Source of the DNA: an uncultured Chloroflexota bacterium
GTDB taxonomy: Bacteria > Chloroflexota > Anaerolineae > Aggregatilineales > Phototrophicaceae
DNA: 7,769 nucleotides
Direction: 5' to 3'
NCBI GenBank assembly: GCA_903904765.1
Contig: CAIVEA010000478.1
Coordinates: 1-7,769 of the forward strand
Made by a program: the position numbers and the translations under genes. This document shows positions 6,901-7,769 of the stretch, one piece after another. The notes under the pieces are model-generated. The model did no database searches and had not been told where the DNA came from. It saw nothing but the letters and a program-made list of their open reading frames with translations. Numbering within the stretch: the first letter of the stretch is position 1; each line of letters begins with the position of its first letter.

Positions 6901-7769
6901 CATGGAGTCCCGACAGTACGCGCCTCGTTTCCGGCAGCGCCGATAGCACTATCGGCCTATGGGACGCGATCACCGGCAGCGCCATCGGGAAGCCACTCAC
7001 AGGACATCGGGGAAACGTCCTAACTGTCGCCTATAGTCCAATTGGTGATGTAATCGCATCCAGTGGGGCAGATGCCACCCTCCGCTTCTGGAATGCCGAT
7101 GGAGAAGCCCTCGGATCCATTGAGTCTGGTCACACTAACTGGGTGCGCCACATAGCCTTTAGCCCGAACGGTTCTCTGCTAGTGAGTGCCAGCGCAGACC
7201 GAACGCTGCGCCTATGGAACGCCGAAACCGGAGAACCGCAGGGAGAACCCATGTCCGCCCACACCGATGCCGTCTGGGATGCAGCTTTCGGCCCGGATAG
7301 CACTCGTTTGCTCTCCGTTTCAGCAGATCGCACAGCCTTACTCTGGAAGGTAGACCCCCTCCCTGCTTTTGCGTCCCACATCGTCACCGATCAAGCCGAC
7401 ATTCTCGCACTGACCGTCAGCCCGGATGGTACACACTTCGCCACCGCCGGCGGGAGCGATGGCAGTGACAACAACATTCACATCTGGGATACCGCCTCGG
7501 CTACCGAAGTCCTGACCCTCACAGGACATGAGATGTACATCACCAGCCTCGTCTGGTCATCTGATGGCAATACATTCATTTCAGGCTCAGGTGACGGCAT
7601 CATTAACATCTGGGACATGCCCGGCGGAACTCGTCGCCAGAGCCTTCATCAACCCAATAGCAGCCAATTCCTCCCGCTGGCACTGAAACCCGGAAGTAAC
7701 CTATTGGCATCTGGTGACGATGCAGGGACGATTGTGATCTGGGACATCACAACTGGACAACAGATCAAA
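3909..7769 (+). CDS. Ser/Thr protein kinase - nSTAND ATPase - TM - WD40 repeat fusion (open at right edge)
   Basis: 1287 codons run to the window end without a stop. Residues about 18-280 are a complete Pkn2/Hanks-type kinase: glycine loop IGYGGFGVVY (25-34), VAIK Lys 48, alpha-C Glu 67, HRDIKPAN (140-147), DFG (160-162), GSPAYVSPE (181-189) and TDIYSLG (200-206). A linker leads to a STAND-type P-loop ATPase (about 322-690), opening with NPYKGLRAFQ and FFGRGELVEQ. It has Walker A GPSGSGKSS (366-374) and Walker B LFLLIDQFEEL (451-461). This resembles the nSTAND1 family that often precedes WD40 repeats. A basic cluster (760-768) and one hydrophobic span (769-789) follow, then a helical stretch with RSRELAVTAL and, from 861, WD40 units to the edge. 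The ATG overlaps the FHA gene's stop (TAATG) with no evident ribosome site, so translation is probably coupled. Expected role: an ATP-regulated, membrane-anchored sensor kinase. Ligand and substrates are unknown. Confidence 0.93.
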   Translation, partial: MTDILPVSADWSGRTLKDYQLRERIGYGGFGVVYRAYQPSLEREVAIKIILPEHANNPNFIRRFEVEAQLIARLEHLHIVPLYDYWREPDMACFVMRYLRGGSLQQVIDQGGPWSLPEAARLLEQIATALDVAHNHGIIHRDIKPANILLDDNLNAYLADFGIAKIINHEQAEPIEEDRYGSPAYVSPEQVMGGAISPQTDIYSLGVVLYMLLTGRTPFLDPSTTTVIRRQLNDDLPPLQSIRPDLPHAAALNIIIWRATSKRPEARYSNALSMAADFRQIISPNISPSDFTARLSAPTPRQMTSGPGQKTFLIDAPVQVNNPYKGLRAFQEADAGDFFGRGELVEQIITRLMENDPQARFLALVGPSGSGKSSVVLAGLIPTLRRGAINNSQTWFYAQMTPGNDPLRQLVDALLSIAPESLPTPLERLQSGEQGLHHLITEILKQQSGELFLLIDQFEELFTLTTAEFERTRFLRLLVYALAHSESRLRVVITIRADFYDRPLLYPGFNEWLRHRTEIILPLSPSSMEQVIVGPVQSIGVHYEAGLVAHIIAEISSQPGALPLLEYTLTELFERREGIIITRKVYEASGGVLGALSHRADDVYDHLNAVAQRAAQQMFLRLVRMDAPGKDTRRRVTIAELDSISPDKAVSRQVIESFARFRLLILDFETATRTPTIEIAHEALIRVWPKLHTWLETGQEELRLHQRLSSTAADWVNNQRDPSYLASGSRLAQFEPLGLSSLIRLNDDEFAFLWHSVQARQRSLTRRRIVMTGLVTFAAIALLLALFAIDRQNAALQERDRADAQTRFSRSRELAVTALTSVDRADVSLLLGVEALNAANTFEARNSLLSLLQRNPRLLQFIGEQPDSLRATAFSPDGSQIAFAGRANTITLQSINGNQQLDLQGHTDWVNDLDFAAQGGWLASASADGTVRLWDTTTGQPAYAPLSLSAAVWATAFSPDGRWLAAGDSNGQITIWKTSDWSLSQHISAHADIVFSLAWSPDSTRLVSGSADSTIGLWDAITGSAIGKPLTGHRGNVLTVAYSPIGDVIASSGADATLRFWNADGEALGSIESGHTNWVRHIAFSPNGSLLVSASADRTLRLWNAETGEPQGEPMSAHTDAVWDAAFGPDSTRLLSVSADRTALLWKVDPLPAFASHIVTDQADILALTVSPDGTHFATAGGSDGSDNNIHIWDTASATEVLTLTGHEMYITSLVWSSDGNTFISGSGDGIINIWDMPGGTRRQSLHQPNSSQFLPLALKPGSNLLASGDDAGTIVIWDITTGQQIK
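6489..7769 (+). repeat. WD40 repeat array, at least ten units, continuing past the window
   Basis: Ten units of about 40 residues are seen in residues 861-1287 of the kinase fusion. Units 2-10 end in W followed by D, N or K, near residues 935, 977, 1019, 1062, 1104, 1147, 1194, 1236 and 1279; the first unit ends near 894 and is degenerate (ITLQSI in place of the usual tryptophan). Units 2, 5, 6 and 9 have the canonical GH, and units 4 and 7 have AH. A proline-containing linker (KVDPLPAF, 1147-1154) after the seventh unit suggests one complete seven-blade propeller followed by the start of a second. At DNA level a 17-mer ending in AGCCCGGATGG is identical at 6525-6541 and 6774-6790, and its last 11 bases recur at 7419-7429, a sign of duplication or gene conversion among blades. 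Confidence 0.9.

Noticed and set aside
635..7769. Anti-phage defence island centred on the STAND protein
   Set aside because: STAND proteins can be immune sensors, but this one is coupled to metabolic genes, carries a kinase rather than a nuclease, protease or NADase effector, and no defence or mobile genes are nearby.

Overview
The window reads like a chromosomal segment of a free-living bacterium with moderate GC. The gene families point, tentatively, to Chloroflexota (Anaerolineae-type): a NodU-type carbamoyltransferase next to a small SxtJ-like membrane protein, a zinc-ribbon/FHA protein, and a very large protein fusing a Ser/Thr kinase, a STAND ATPase and WD40 repeats. This placement is inferred from gene content; no rRNA or other marker gene is present.

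Layout. On the left (1-443, minus strand) are two genes reading out of the window: a small one-TM protein and, five bases after its stop, the first 75 codons of a carbamoyltransferase. A divergent intergenic region of about 190 bp (444-634) follows. It holds a plausible extended -10 promoter for the minus-strand pair and a cluster of CGCG-containing boxes, including a 30-bp imperfect inverted repeat. From 635 to the right edge, four plus-strand genes are packed almost without gaps: nagA, a GlmS-like SIS-domain sugar-phosphate isomerase/deaminase, a zinc-ribbon/FHA protein, and a kinase-nSTAND-TM-WD40 protein that is open at the right edge (1287 codons without a stop). The junctions are a 1-base TAATG overlap, a 2-3 base gap and another 1-base TAATG overlap, so the four are probably one transcript with coupled translation.

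Function. NagA and the SIS protein form a complete two-step route from N-acetylglucosamine-6-phosphate to glucosamine-6-phosphate to fructose-6-phosphate plus ammonia, as in NagB-II-type pathways. The two downstream genes form a phospho-signalling pair: a Ser/Thr kinase and an FHA domain, which binds phosphothreonine peptides. The kinase protein also carries an ATP-driven STAND switch, one predicted membrane span, and at least ten WD40 units that may form two propellers.

The points most worth a second look are the tight coupling of amino-sugar catabolism to this signalling pair, the kinase activation loop (acidic, with no Ser/Thr before the GSPAY motif), the topology that would place the propellers outside the cell, and the unassigned C-terminal half of the FHA protein. 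No mobile element, CRISPR array, tRNA, rRNA or clear terminator was seen.
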